Shown: positions 7,830 through 16,723, numbered from the stretch's first letter. The stretch is DNA of 43,582 nucleotides from Synergistaceae bacterium (GCA_031269875.1 JAISYM010000088.1:1-43582); one strand, 5' to 3'. Program-made: numbers and translations. The notes: generated by a model not told the origin, from the letters alone.

Positions 7830-8267
7830 ATGAAGATATCCACAAAAGGAAGGTACGCGCTGCGGATAATGATAGACCTGGCCGTGAACGACACGGGGGA
7901 GTTCATCTCTCTGCGCTGCGTTTCTACCAGGCAGGAGATAACGATAAAATATCTGGAGCAAATAATACCGCTCCTGAACAGGGCCGGTTTCCTGAGAAGC
8001 ACCAGGGGCAAAGACGGCGGTTACCGTCTCGCCATGCCGGCAAAGGATTACACAGTCGGAAGCATCTTGAGGGCCGTCGAGGGGAACTTGGCTCCGGTCG
8101 CGTGCGTCGAGGACGAGCCGAACCGATGTCCTAAACGCGCGGATTGTTCCACGCTGCCGGTATGGGCCGGCCTTGACAGGGTCATAAACGAGTATCTCGA
8201 CGGAATAACATTGGCGGAACTCGCCGAACGAGACAGAAGCATCGAAGGATTCGATTATTCTATCTAG
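7830..8267 (+). CDS. Rrf2 family transcriptional regulator with three conserved cysteines
   Basis: A 145-residue winged-helix protein that begins with the Rrf2 hallmark MKISTKGRYALRIMIDLA and contains the recognition-region block FLRSTRGKDGGYRLA. Cys92, Cys100 and Cys106 (C-x7-C-x5-C) occupy the loop that holds an Fe-S cluster in IscR and NsrR, so it may sense cluster status rather than act like CymR, which lacks these residues. Immediately downstream are cysK and metY, so control of sulfur assimilation by Fe-S or cysteine status is likely. The ATG at 7830 has GGGGG upstream and lies 31 bases past the -10; a frame start at 7755 would precede the promoter. Confidence 0.9.
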   Translation: MKISTKGRYALRIMIDLAVNDTGEFISLRCVSTRQEITIKYLEQIIPLLNRAGFLRSTRGKDGGYRLAMPAKDYTVGSILRAVEGNLAPVACVEDEPNRCPKRADCSTLPVWAGLDRVINEYLDGITLAELAERDRSIEGFDYSI

Positions 8268-8342
8268 GGGGGAGGAACGGGCTCGCGCTGGCGGGTGAAT
8301 TTACCTCGGTATCTGAAAAAATCATTGAGGGGGGCAAAAACA

Positions 8343-9275
8343 GTGGCAATATACTCGAAATTAACTGACCTGATTGGCGGAACGCCGCTTCTCGAACTGA
8401 CTAACTACGCGGCGCAAAATGGACTCAAGGCAAGAATACTGGCAAAGCTGGAATATTACAATCCGGCGGGGAGCGTCAAGGATCGCATCGCAAAGTCGAT
8501 GATAGAGGACGCGGAGGAGAAAGGGCTGCTAAAGGCCGGCTCCGTCATAATAGAGCCGACGAGCGGCAACACCGGCATCGGGCTTGCTGCCGTAGCCGCC
8601 TCGCGCGGATACCGGATCATCCTGACAATGCCGGAGACGATGAGCGTTGAGCGCCGCAACCTGCTCAAGGCTTACGGCGCTGAACTGGTGCTCACAGAGG
8701 GCGCGAAGGGCATGAAGGGCGCAATTGCCAAGGCCGACGAAATCGCGCAGGAAACGCCTAACAGCTTCATACCCGGCCAGTTCGTGAACCCCGCAAACCC
8801 CGCCGTTCACCGCGCTACCACCGGCCCAGAGATTTGGGATGACGCGGATGGCAAAGTGGATATATTCGTGTCCGGCGTCGGAACCGGCGGGACGCTGACA
8901 GGGGCTGGCGGCTTTCTGAAGTCGAAAAATCCCGCTTTGAAAATAATAGCCGTCGAACCCGCAAACTCGCCTGTGCTGTCCGAGGGCAGAAGCGGCCCCC
9001 ACAAGATACAGGGAATAGGCGCGGGATTCGTCCCTGACGTACTCGATACCTCTCTATACGATGAGATCATCACGGTTCAGGACACGGACGCCTTTGCGGT
9101 CGGGCGCGCCATCGCCAAGGCCGAAGGCGTGCTGGTGGGCATCTCCTCCGGAGCCGCGGCGTGGGCGGCGACTCAGCTGGCGAAGCGCCCCGAAAACGAG
9201 GGAAAGATCATCGTGGCAATCCTGCCGGATACGGGCGAGCGTTATCTGTCAACGCCGCTCTTCTCCGCCGACTGA
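8343..9275 (+). CDS. cysK: Cysteine synthase A (O-acetylserine sulfhydrylase)
   Basis: A 310-residue PLP enzyme that makes cysteine from O-acetylserine and sulfide. The PLP lysine is K46 in NPAGSVKDR, the substrate loop is TSGNTG at 73-78 and the cofactor phosphate loop is [10 protein letters not shown] near 178. The GTG at 8343 preceded by GAGGGGGGC gives the standard N-terminus [15 protein letters not shown]; an upstream GTG at 8295 would add 16 non-family residues. It is the second gene of the operon, 75 bases after rrf2, and is followed 14 bases later by metY. Cystathionine beta-synthase-like activity is a less likely alternative at this length. Confidence 0.94.
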   Translation: MAIYSKLTDLIGGTPLLELTNYAAQNGLKARILAKLEYYNPAGSVKDRIAKSMIEDAEEKGLLKAGSVIIEPTSGNTGIGLAAVAASRGYRIILTMPETMSVERRNLLKAYGAELVLTEGAKGMKGAIAKADEIAQETPNSFIPGQFVNPANPAVHRATTGPEIWDDADGKVDIFVSGVGTGGTLTGAGGFLKSKNPALKIIAVEPANSPVLSEGRSGPHKIQGIGAGFVPDVLDTSLYDEIITVQDTDAFAVGRAIAKAEGVLVGISSGAAAWAATQLAKRPENEGKIIVAILPDTGERYLSTPLFSAD

Positions 9276-9289
9276 GGCTTGGTTCCGCT

Positions 9290-10582
9290 ATGGCAATCGT
9301 AAAGAACACAGATTCCTGGGCATTCGAGACAAAGCAGCTGCATATCGGGCAGGAGTTGCCGGATCCGGCCTCTGACGCTCGCGCCGTCCCCATTTATCAG
9401 ACGACGTCGTATGTCTTTCACGATACAGCTCACGCGGCGGCTCGATTTAACCTCTCAGACGCCGGCAATATTTATGCCAGGCTGACAAATTCTACGCAGG
9501 ATGTACTGGAAAAGCGACTGGCCGCCCTGGAGGGCGGTGTGGCCGCACTGGCGCTCGCGTCCGGCGCGGCGGCGGTGACCTACTCGTTGCTGAACCTCGC
9601 GCAGGCCGGGGATCATATCGTTTCGGAAAAGACCATATACGGCGGCACCTTCAACCTGTTGGAACATACGCTCCCACTCTACGGCGTCACCACCACGTTC
9701 GTGGATCCCGACGAGGAGGGTTCTTTTGAAAGGGCCATCAGGCCGAACACGAAGGCGATTTTCATCGAGACACTCGGCAACCCGCACTCGAACATAGTCG
9801 ATATTGAGAAACTCGCCGAGCTTGCCCACAGGAACAAGATTCCGCTTGTAGTGGACAGCACATTTACGCCGCCGTCCATCCTGCGTCCCATCGAATACGG
9901 CGCCGATATAATAGTTCACTCCGCCACGAAATTTATCGGCGGACACGGCACAACGCTTGGCGGGGTGATTATCGACAGCGGAAAGTTCGACTGGGAGGCG
10001 TCCGGAAAGTTCCCGTCCATAACGGAACCCAACCCCAGCTATCATGGGCTTTCATTCACGAAGGCGGCGGGACCCGCGGCGTTCGTGGTGAAAATACGAG
10101 CCATCCTGCTGCGCGATACCGGCGCGGCTATATCTCCGTTCAACGCCTTTCTCTTGCTGCAAGGGGTGGAGACCCTTTCTCTGCGGGTGGAGCGCCATAT
10201 CGAAAACACCCTCAAGGTTTTAGACTACCTGAAGGGCCATCCAAAAGTGGAGAAACTTCACCACCCCTCGCTTCCTGACGATCCCAGTCACGGGCTGTAC
10301 AAGAAATATTTCCCGAATGGGGCCGGCTCTATCTTTACCTTTGAGATCAAGGGGGGAGAGCAGGAGGCGCGTGAGTTCATCGACCGCCTTGAGATATTCT
10401 CGCTCTTGGCGAACGTCGCCGATTTGAAATCGCTCGTCATTCACCCGGCGACGACGACACACTCGCAGCTCAGCCCTGAGGAACTGCTGGATCAGGGTAT
10501 CAAGCCCAATACGATAAGGCTCTCCATCGGCACGGAAAACATAAAAGATATTATCGCGGATCTGGCACAGGCGTTTGCGTGA
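9290..10582 (+). CDS. metY: O-acetylhomoserine sulfhydrylase / aminocarboxypropyltransferase (MetY type)
   Basis: A 430-residue enzyme of the Cys/Met-metabolism PLP family. The PLP-binding lysine is K214 in SATKFIGGHGTT, and the N-terminal block AVPIYQTTSYVF with the YARLTNST segment is typical of MetY rather than the shorter (~380) cystathionine gamma-synthases. It should add sulfide to O-acetylhomoserine to make homocysteine. The ATG at 9290 lies 14 bases after cysK; the frame is open further upstream but only within cysK. Together cysK and metY cover both routes by which sulfide enters amino acids. The next gene, mnmA, follows after only 39 bases with no terminator. Confidence 0.9.
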   Translation: MAIVKNTDSWAFETKQLHIGQELPDPASDARAVPIYQTTSYVFHDTAHAAARFNLSDAGNIYARLTNSTQDVLEKRLAALEGGVAALALASGAAAVTYSLLNLAQAGDHIVSEKTIYGGTFNLLEHTLPLYGVTTTFVDPDEEGSFERAIRPNTKAIFIETLGNPHSNIVDIEKLAELAHRNKIPLVVDSTFTPPSILRPIEYGADIIVHSATKFIGGHGTTLGGVIIDSGKFDWEASGKFPSITEPNPSYHGLSFTKAAGPAAFVVKIRAILLRDTGAAISPFNAFLLLQGVETLSLRVERHIENTLKVLDYLKGHPKVEKLHHPSLPDDPSHGLYKKYFPNGAGSIFTFEIKGGEQEAREFIDRLEIFSLLANVADLKSLVIHPATTTHSQLSPEELLDQGIKPNTIRLSIGTENIKDIIADLAQAFA

Positions 10583-10621
10583 AAACGCGATGTTGTACAA
10601 GGTTAAAAAAAGAACTGGCGA

Positions 10622-11722
10622 ATGACAAAAAGAAATGTTATGATTGCAATGAGCGGAGGCGTGGATAGTTCCGTCGCCGCTCATTTTCTTTGCGAGGACG
10701 GTTATGCCTGTATCGGCGTGACAATGAAGCTCTTCGATAACGAGGACATCGGGGCGGAAAGCGACGACGTCTGCTGTTCGCTCGCCGGCGCGTCTGACGC
10801 GCGAAGCGTGGCGGCAAGGATCGGCTTTCCGCACTACGTATTCAACTTTTCACGCGATTTCGATGAGCGCGTGATAGATAAGTTTGTACGCGAGTACGAA
10901 AACGGACGCACGCCGAACCCTTGCATCGACTGCAACCGCTTTTTAAAGTTCGATAAGCTGTTTCAAATTGCGAGACAGGCCGGTTGCGACTGTATAGCCA
11001 CGGGGCATTACGCCTTGATCGAGAGGGATGAGGACAGCGGCAGATATTTGCTGAAAAAGGCTCTGGACAGAACGAAGGATCAGAGCTATGTTTTGTACAT
11101 GCTTACTCAGGAACAGCTCGCGCATACGTTTTTCCCCCTAGGGGGCCTGAGAAAGAGCGAAGTCAGGCGGGTTGCGGAGTCACGCGGGTTCGTAAACGCT
11201 CAAAAACAGGAGAGCCAGGACATCTGCTTTGTTCCAGAGGGGCGGTACGCCGATTTCATCGAGAGGAGAACGGGGCGAAAAAGTGAACCGGGGTATTTCC
11301 TCGACATATTCGGCAGAGTGATTGGCCGGCATAAAGGTCTTATACGTTACACGATCGGCCAGCGCAGGGGATTGGGAATTTCCCGCCAGGAGAAGCTGTT
11401 CGTGAGGAGCAAGGACCCTTTGGATAATACCGTCACCCTATGTGAACAGGAGTCGCTTTACTCGAAGGTGCTTTTCGCGGAGGACTTCAACACGATATCG
11501 CGCGAGACGCCGGGAGAACCGGTCAGAGTGAGGGCTATGACGAGGTATCGACAGAAAGAACATCTCGCGACCGCCGTTTGGACGACGCCGGACTGTGTCA
11601 CGGTGACTTTTGACGAACCGCAGCTGTCGGCCGCGCCCGGACAGGCGATCGTCCTGTATGAACTGGAGAGAGAGGATGTCGTCCTTGGCGGCGGGACGAT
11701 AGTGAGGGCTGAATGGTTGTGA
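10622..11722 (+). CDS. mnmA: tRNA-specific 2-thiouridylase MnmA
   Basis: A 366-residue tRNA-modifying enzyme that thiolates U34 of Lys, Glu and Gln tRNAs. The ATP-binding PP-loop SGGVDSS is at 11-17. The two catalytic cysteines are visible: C101 in NPCIDCNR (persulfide carrier or nucleophile) and C202 in SQDICF. The ATP-activated tRNA site and the C-terminal beta-barrel (YTIGQRRGLGI onward) are complete. The sulfur donor, usually a cysteine desulfurase, is not encoded in the window. The start has no clear ribosome-binding site. The last 10 bases overlap the hydE start, so expression is coupled to hydE and larE. Confidence 0.93.
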   Translation: MTKRNVMIAMSGGVDSSVAAHFLCEDGYACIGVTMKLFDNEDIGAESDDVCCSLAGASDARSVAARIGFPHYVFNFSRDFDERVIDKFVREYENGRTPNPCIDCNRFLKFDKLFQIARQAGCDCIATGHYALIERDEDSGRYLLKKALDRTKDQSYVLYMLTQEQLAHTFFPLGGLRKSEVRRVAESRGFVNAQKQESQDICFVPEGRYADFIERRTGRKSEPGYFLDIFGRVIGRHKGLIRYTIGQRRGLGISRQEKLFVRSKDPLDNTVTLCEQESLYSKVLFAEDFNTISRETPGEPVRVRAMTRYRQKEHLATAVWTTPDCVTVTFDEPQLSAAPGQAIVLYELEREDVVLGGGTIVRAEWL

Positions 11723-12801
11723 AAGTGGAATTACAAGCGCCGATAGAGAAAAAAACAGTGATCGATAAATTGACCCGGACGAGGAATTTGAGCGACGGCG
11801 AACTATTGCTCCTTCTCGCGACGGACGAGTACGACTCGGAGCTCGCGCAAAGCGCCGACGCCGTCAGGCGGAGCGTCTACGGGAAGGATGTCTATATACG
11901 CGGCCTTATCGAATTTTCCAATTACTGTAAAAACAACTGCTTCTACTGCGGCATCAGGCAGGGCAATGAGGCGGTCAAACGCTACAGGCTGAGCCGCGAG
12001 CAGATACTCTCATGCTGCAAAGAGGGATACGGGCTGGGTTTCAGGACATTTGTCCTGCAGGGCGGCGAGGACCCTTACTACACCGACGGGATGATGTGCG
12101 AAATAGTGTCGTCAATCAAGTCCATGTTCGGCGACTGCGCGGTCACCCTGTCGCTCGGCGAGAGATCGCGCGGCAGTTACCAAGCGCTTTACGACGCCGG
12201 CGCCGATCGTTATCTGCTCCGCCACGAGACCGCGGATGACGAGCATTACAGCCGTCTGCACCCGGAGTCGATGAGCCTTAAAGCCCGCAAGGAGTGCTTG
12301 TGGAATTTAAAGGAAATCGGTTACCAGGTCGGCGCGGGATTTATGGTCGGCTCGCCCTATCAGACCATCGCCAACATCATTTCTGATATACGCTTCCTTC
12401 AAGAGCTGCGCCCCGCCATGATAGGGATAGGGCCATATATTACGCACCGCGAGACGCCGTTCTGGAATTTCTCGAACGGAAGCCTCGAACTCTCGCTCAG
12501 GCTCTTGAGCATAATAAGGCTGATGTTCCCCTATGCTTTGATTCCGGCCACAACCGCGCTGGGCACGATAGCGCCGAACGGCAGGGAGCTGGGCTTGGCT
12601 CACGGGGCGAACGTCGTCATGCCGAACCTTTCCCCGGTCGGCGTCAGAAAGCTATATGAGCTTTACGAGGATAAAATATGCACGGGCGAAGAGGCCGCGG
12701 AATGCAGGTTCTGTCTGGATCGCCGCGTAACGGGCGCGGGATATGAGATAGCTGTCCACAGGGGTGACGTAAAGGATGAAGCGATGTATGGACAAGTATG
12801 A
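11713..12801 (+). CDS. hydE: [FeFe]-hydrogenase maturase HydE-like radical SAM protein
   Basis: A 362-residue radical SAM protein. The cluster motif C-x3-C-x2-C is C72, C76, C79 (CKNNCFYCG), and a second cysteine triad C323, C331, C334 (C-x7-C-x2-C) matches the accessory cluster site of HydE. The core resembles HydE throughout (RGLIEFSNYCKNNC, LGERS, LRHETAD). HydE acts on a cysteine-derived Fe-CN-CO synthon when the azadithiolate bridge of the H-cluster is built with HydG and HydF; neither is in the window. It overlaps mnmA by 10 bases and larE by 26 or 14. A PylB- or BioB-like activity is an alternative, but the second triad favours HydE. Confidence 0.85.
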   Translation: MVVKVELQAPIEKKTVIDKLTRTRNLSDGELLLLLATDEYDSELAQSADAVRRSVYGKDVYIRGLIEFSNYCKNNCFYCGIRQGNEAVKRYRLSREQILSCCKEGYGLGFRTFVLQGGEDPYYTDGMMCEIVSSIKSMFGDCAVTLSLGERSRGSYQALYDAGADRYLLRHETADDEHYSRLHPESMSLKARKECLWNLKEIGYQVGAGFMVGSPYQTIANIISDIRFLQELRPAMIGIGPYITHRETPFWNFSNGSLELSLRLLSIIRLMFPYALIPATTALGTIAPNGRELGLAHGANVVMPNLSPVGVRKLYELYEDKICTGEEAAECRFCLDRRVTGAGYEIAVHRGDVKDEAMYGQV

Positions 12802-13603
12802 GGATCTCAAACGGTATCTTGCCGAGATGGGGAGCGTGGCTGTCGCGTTTTCTGGCGGCGTCGATTCCACGTTTCTCCTTAAAACGGCTCACGACGCGCT
12901 AGGGGAGCGCGCGATAGCCGTTACCGCGCGCTCATGCTCGTTCCCCGAGAGAGAATTGAACGAAGCCAGGGCTTTTTGCGAGATCGAGGGCATAACGCAC
13001 TTCATCTGCGACTCCGAGGAGCTCGAAATAGACGGTTTTTCGCAGAACCCGACGAATCGATGTTACCTTTGCAAGAACGAACTCTTTCTAAAAATCTGGG
13101 CCGTTGCCAGAGAGAACGGCATAGAATACGTGGCGGAAGGTTCCAATATGGATGACAACGGAGATTACCGGCCGGGACTCATAGCGGTTCGCGAACAGGG
13201 AGTCAAGAGCCCTCTCCGTCACGTTGGACTTTACAAAGATGAGATACGCGAACTGTCAAAAGAGCTTGGCCTTCCTACATGGGACAAACAACCCTTTGCC
13301 TGTCTTTCCTCACGCTTCCCCTACGGCGAGAGCATAACGCCGGAGCGCCTGGGCATGGTAGACCGGGCGGAGCAAATCCTGCTCGATATGGGTTTTCGCC
13401 GGATCAGGGTGCGCCATCACGGTACAATCGCCCGCATAGAAACGGACGAGGACGGTTTCGGGAGGTTTTTCGACGGCGGCGTCCGGGAGAGGATTTATCG
13501 TGAATTTCGCGAGATAGGTTTTACATACGCCGCGCTTGACCTTCTTGGATATCGAACCGGCAGCATGAACGAAACGTTGGAAAAGAGCGAAACAGAGCGA
13601 TGA
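12776..13603 (+). CDS. larE: LarE-type ATP-dependent sulfur transferase (nickel-pincer cofactor biosynthesis family)
   Basis: A 275-residue PP-loop enzyme with SGGVDST at 26-32 for ATP. Cys176 in ACLSSRFPYG corresponds to the sacrificial cysteine of Lactiplantibacillus LarE. Two further cysteines, C96 and C99 (NRCYLCKNELF), replace the non-cysteine residues of that protein; LarE proteins with this three-Cys set bind a [4Fe-4S] cluster that donates sulfur catalytically. The usual partners LarA, LarB and LarC are absent here. The ATG at 12776 or 12788 both lie within hydE; I use the first. The stop overlaps the next gene by 4 bases. The true acceptor of the sulfur is unknown in this context. 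Confidence 0.88.
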   Translation: MKRCMDKYEDLKRYLAEMGSVAVAFSGGVDSTFLLKTAHDALGERAIAVTARSCSFPERELNEARAFCEIEGITHFICDSEELEIDGFSQNPTNRCYLCKNELFLKIWAVARENGIEYVAEGSNMDDNGDYRPGLIAVREQGVKSPLRHVGLYKDEIRELSKELGLPTWDKQPFACLSSRFPYGESITPERLGMVDRAEQILLDMGFRRIRVRHHGTIARIETDEDGFGRFFDGGVRERIYREFREIGFTYAALDLLGYRTGSMNETLEKSETER

Positions 13604-14625
13604 GCCGCCTGAAAGTCGCGGTAGTAGGCGCCGGAATTTACGGTATAAATCATATACGGGCATATAAACACAACGAAAGAGCCGAACTCACGTCCGTGTG
13701 TGAGCTCGATCCGAAGATCAGGGAGCGGATCGGCGCGGAGTATGGCGTCAGGACATACGCGCTTGTGGAGGATATGCTGAAAAACGAGGAGCTCGACGCC
13801 GTATCGATCGCCACACCGGACGGCTTTCACGCCGCGCCGGCGATTTTGGCCATTATGAGCGGGAAGAACGTCCTCATAGAAAAACCCCTCGCAACGACTC
13901 TGGCTGACGCCCGCTCCATAATCAGCGCCGCTGTAAAGTACGGCGTTCGCGTCGCGGTCGACTATCACAAACGCTGGGATCCGGCGGCTATTCAGATAAG
14001 AAACGCGCTCCGCGAACCGGCGTCGGGCAGGCCGGTCAGGGGATACATGAACATGGACGACATCATAGACGTGCCGTCAAAATGGTTCACCTGGTCAGGG
14101 AACTCATCGCCCGTTCACTTCTTGGGCACGCACTGCTACGACCAAATTCGCTGGTTTATGGGATGCGAGGTCACCGAGGTTTTCGCCGTGGGAACTAAAC
14201 AGCTCCTCAAGTCTATGGGCATCGACACATACGACACCGTACAGGCGTTTCTCCTGATGGAGAACGGATGCTGGTGGACAGTCGAGACCGGGTGGATATA
14301 CCCGTCCGGATTCTCCAAAAATAATGACGGGCGCACCCAGATACTTTGCGAGAACGCCCTCTTTCGATCTGACAGCCAAAACAGGGGAGTCGAGATTTAC
14401 GACGGAGTGAAATGCCATACGCCAAACTCGTATTTCATGCAGGAGTCCAAAGCCGGGCCCTTTGGCTTCGGCATAGAACCGATCAACGATTTCGTTCGCT
14501 GCCTCTTGAGCGGAGAACCCTTTATCGCGGACGCGTCCGACGGGTTGGAGGCTGAAAAGATAGCGGAGGCGGTACACAAGAGCCTCGAAACAGGCGCTAA
14601 AGTCAAGATCGAAAGGGAGTCCTGA
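13600..14625 (+). CDS. Gfo/Idh/MocA family NAD(P)-dependent oxidoreductase (first of a pair)
   Basis: A 341-residue dehydrogenase with an N-terminal Rossmann motif VVGAGIYGINH and the family motif EKPLA near residue 95, followed by a C-terminal alpha/beta substrate domain. Such enzymes oxidise or reduce sugars, inositols or related polyols with NAD(P). Its ATG overlaps the larE stop (ATGA), so it belongs to the same transcript as the sulfur genes. The second Gfo/Idh gene starts one base after its stop. The substrate cannot be read from the sequence; the converging sugar importer suggests a sugar or sugar-acid. Confidence 0.88.
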   Translation: MSRLKVAVVGAGIYGINHIRAYKHNERAELTSVCELDPKIRERIGAEYGVRTYALVEDMLKNEELDAVSIATPDGFHAAPAILAIMSGKNVLIEKPLATTLADARSIISAAVKYGVRVAVDYHKRWDPAAIQIRNALREPASGRPVRGYMNMDDIIDVPSKWFTWSGNSSPVHFLGTHCYDQIRWFMGCEVTEVFAVGTKQLLKSMGIDTYDTVQAFLLMENGCWWTVETGWIYPSGFSKNNDGRTQILCENALFRSDSQNRGVEIYDGVKCHTPNSYFMQESKAGPFGFGIEPINDFVRCLLSGEPFIADASDGLEAEKIAEAVHKSLETGAKVKIERES

Positions 14626-14626
14626 C

Positions 14627-15595
14627 GTGAAGCCACTGCGATATGGAATTATCAGCACCGCGTCGATCGTACCGCGTTTCATAGCCGCGCTCCGGGAGAG
14701 CGGCGGCGGAGAGGCCGTCGCAATCGCGTCGCGCAGCGCCGATAAGGCCGCGCTGAAAGCGGCGGAGTGGAACATCGAAAGGAGCTTCGGCAGTTACGAG
14801 GATATGGTGCGCGACAGCGACGTGGACGTCGTGTACGTCGCGACGATCAACAGCGATCATTACAGATGCGCGAAGATGGCCCTCGAACGCGGCCGCCATG
14901 TCGTCTGTGAAAAGCCCTTCACCCTGCGTTCTTCCGAGGCAAGGGAGCTTTTCGCCATCGCGAAAGAACGCGGCCTCTTTATCGCCGAAGGGCAAAAAGC
15001 CGTATTTCTGCCGGTAATGAGCGATATAAAGCGCCTTCTCGCGTCAAAGGAACTTGGGCGCGTTCACTTTATGGACCTTACGAGCTCATGCAGCCCAACC
15101 TACAACGAATGGCTCCGCTCGCCGGAAGCCGGAGGCGGCGCCCTTTACGGCAACGCCGGCTACACGATACACCTCGCGAAATTCCTCTTTGACGCCGATA
15201 TTACGGCATATTCGGGACTCTGCACGTGCGCCGGCGGCGTCGACGAGCAGTGCGCGGTGAATCTGCGCGTCGGAGACGGCATCTTGGTCACGAGCAGAAT
15301 ATCGGCGAACGTCCTGGCGGTAAATAATAAAGCGCTCATCCAGTGCGACGGCGGCTATATCGAGATGGCCGACTACTGGAAGGCGCGAGAGGCCACGGTC
15401 TATTTCAACTCCGGTAAAAAGGAGACGTTCAGCCATCCATGCCGGCACGAACTCATCTACGAGATCGAGCACTTCAACGGCTGCATCGCTCTCGGTCTGC
15501 CGCAAAGCCCCGTAATGAGCGAAGCCGTTACCGTGAACGCGATCGAGATAATGGAGGGCATACGGGCAAGCTGGGCGTCCCCGTTAAAATCGTAG
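14627..15595 (+). CDS. Gfo/Idh/MocA family NAD(P)-dependent oxidoreductase (second of a pair)
   Basis: A 322-residue member of the same family as its upstream neighbour but clearly divergent from it. The Rossmann start IISTASIVPRF has a Thr-Ala substitution in the glycine motif, as in the trans-1,2-dihydrobenzenediol/xylose dehydrogenase-like branch. The EKP motif is in VVCEKPFTL near residue 92. It starts with GTG one base after the previous stop, with GGGAG inside the end of that gene as ribosome-binding site. Paired Gfo/Idh enzymes often catalyse opposite oxidation and reduction steps on one sugar; that is an inference here. It is the last gene of the rightward block. Confidence 0.87.
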   Translation: MKPLRYGIISTASIVPRFIAALRESGGGEAVAIASRSADKAALKAAEWNIERSFGSYEDMVRDSDVDVVYVATINSDHYRCAKMALERGRHVVCEKPFTLRSSEARELFAIAKERGLFIAEGQKAVFLPVMSDIKRLLASKELGRVHFMDLTSSCSPTYNEWLRSPEAGGGALYGNAGYTIHLAKFLFDADITAYSGLCTCAGGVDEQCAVNLRVGDGILVTSRISANVLAVNNKALIQCDGGYIEMADYWKAREATVYFNSGKKETFSHPCRHELIYEIEHFNGCIALGLPQSPVMSEAVTVNAIEIMEGIRASWASPLKS

Positions 15596-15653
15596 GGGAG
15601 CGCGCTGTGCTTTCGTTGGCTCCTTGCAGGGGGAGAGGAACGTGATATTTTTC

Positions 15654-16700
15654 CTACGACGCGCTTTCGCGTTTTTGGAGCAGCACCGCGCCTATCACGA
15701 TGACGCCCTTGAACGCCTCCCGCAGGAAAGGCGGCACTCCCAGCAGATTGAGCAGATTATTCATCACGGCGATTATGAGCGTTCCGAAGACCGTTCCCAG
15801 GATGAACCCCCTGCCGCCCATCATGCTCGTGCCGCCGACTATGACGGCGGAGATCGCGTCCATCTCGTTGCCGCTTCCGGCGTTGGCGTAGTCCATGGAA
15901 CCGATGCGCGATACCTGCAATATCGCGGAAAATGAGACCATAACCCCTATCAGCGTGTAAACCATGCGCTTTACCCTCTGCACGTTTACACCGGACAGGC
16001 GCGCGGCGCGCTCGTTCGAGCCGACCGCTGTCACCTGCCGCCCGAACGCCGTGCGCTTTGAGATGATGTAAAAAATCACCGCAAAGAAGAACCAGTATAG
16101 GATCGGCATGACCAGCTGCCCCGCTATGGGAAAGCTCGCTATCTGCAGGAAACCCTTCGGCACCTGCGGGGTGTAACCTTGCATGAAGTGCTGCGTGACG
16201 CTGCGGCATATCTTCATCGTGCCGAGTGTGGCGATAAAGGGCGGCAGTTTGCCCTTCGTGACCAGCAGGCCTGTTATCTCGCCTAAGATCGCTCCAAAGG
16301 CGACACCCGCGGCAATCGCGATAATATACGCGGGGACACCCGTTATACCCATTTTTAGCAGGACTCCGTTCGGCCCCGCGTCTATCAGAACCATGACGAC
16401 GGCCCCGATCGCAACGAGCGTGGAGCCGACCGCGAGGTCAATGCCGCCCGATATTATGACGAACGTCATGCCAAGAGATATGATGCCGATCCCGGCGTTG
16501 TTTCGCAGGATGTTGTTCCAGTTCATCAGCCACCTGACGAGCCAGTCGCCGAAGGACGGGAAATCAAATCCTAACGCTAAGGTCTGAAGGATCACCATTA
16601 CCGCGAGAACGACCCCAGTGCTGAAGAGGGGGCGGGTTCTCCAGCTCTTTACAAACCATGAGGCGAAATTACGTTTTCCCGAATCCTCGCTGAATTCCAT
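15654..16700 (-). CDS. Ribose/galactose-type sugar ABC transporter permease (RbsC/BPD_transp_2)
   Basis: A 348-residue membrane protein with about ten hydrophobic segments. Family blocks include MTFVIISGGIDLAVGS near residue 97, KLPPFIATLGTM near 165 and the coupling loop AVGSNERAARLSGVN near 240. It forms the channel of a sugar importer with the ATPase and binding protein upstream. The ATG at 16700 has GGAGGG five bases upstream; a TTG at 16730 would overlap the previous gene. It is the last gene of the minus-strand operon and ends 58 bases from the stop of the converging dehydrogenase gene, with no clear terminator between them. Confidence 0.92.
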   Translation of the reverse strand: MEFSEDSGKRNFASWFVKSWRTRPLFSTGVVLAVMVILQTLALGFDFPSFGDWLVRWLMNWNNILRNNAGIGIISLGMTFVIISGGIDLAVGSTLVAIGAVVMVLIDAGPNGVLLKMGITGVPAYIIAIAAGVAFGAILGEITGLLVTKGKLPPFIATLGTMKICRSVTQHFMQGYTPQVPKGFLQIASFPIAGQLVMPILYWFFFAVIFYIISKRTAFGRQVTAVGSNERAARLSGVNVQRVKRMVYTLIGVMVSFSAILQVSRIGSMDYANAGSGNEMDAISAVIVGGTSMMGGRGFILGTVFGTLIIAVMNNLLNLLGVPPFLREAFKGVIVIGAVLLQKRESAS

Positions 16701-16723
16701 AAAAACCCTCCCGTCCGGTAATT

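Noticed and set aside
15591-15658. CGTAGG/CCTACG inverted repeat as a terminator between the converging dehydrogenase and permease genes
   Set aside because: Only six bases per arm with a loop of more than 50 bases and no T-tract.
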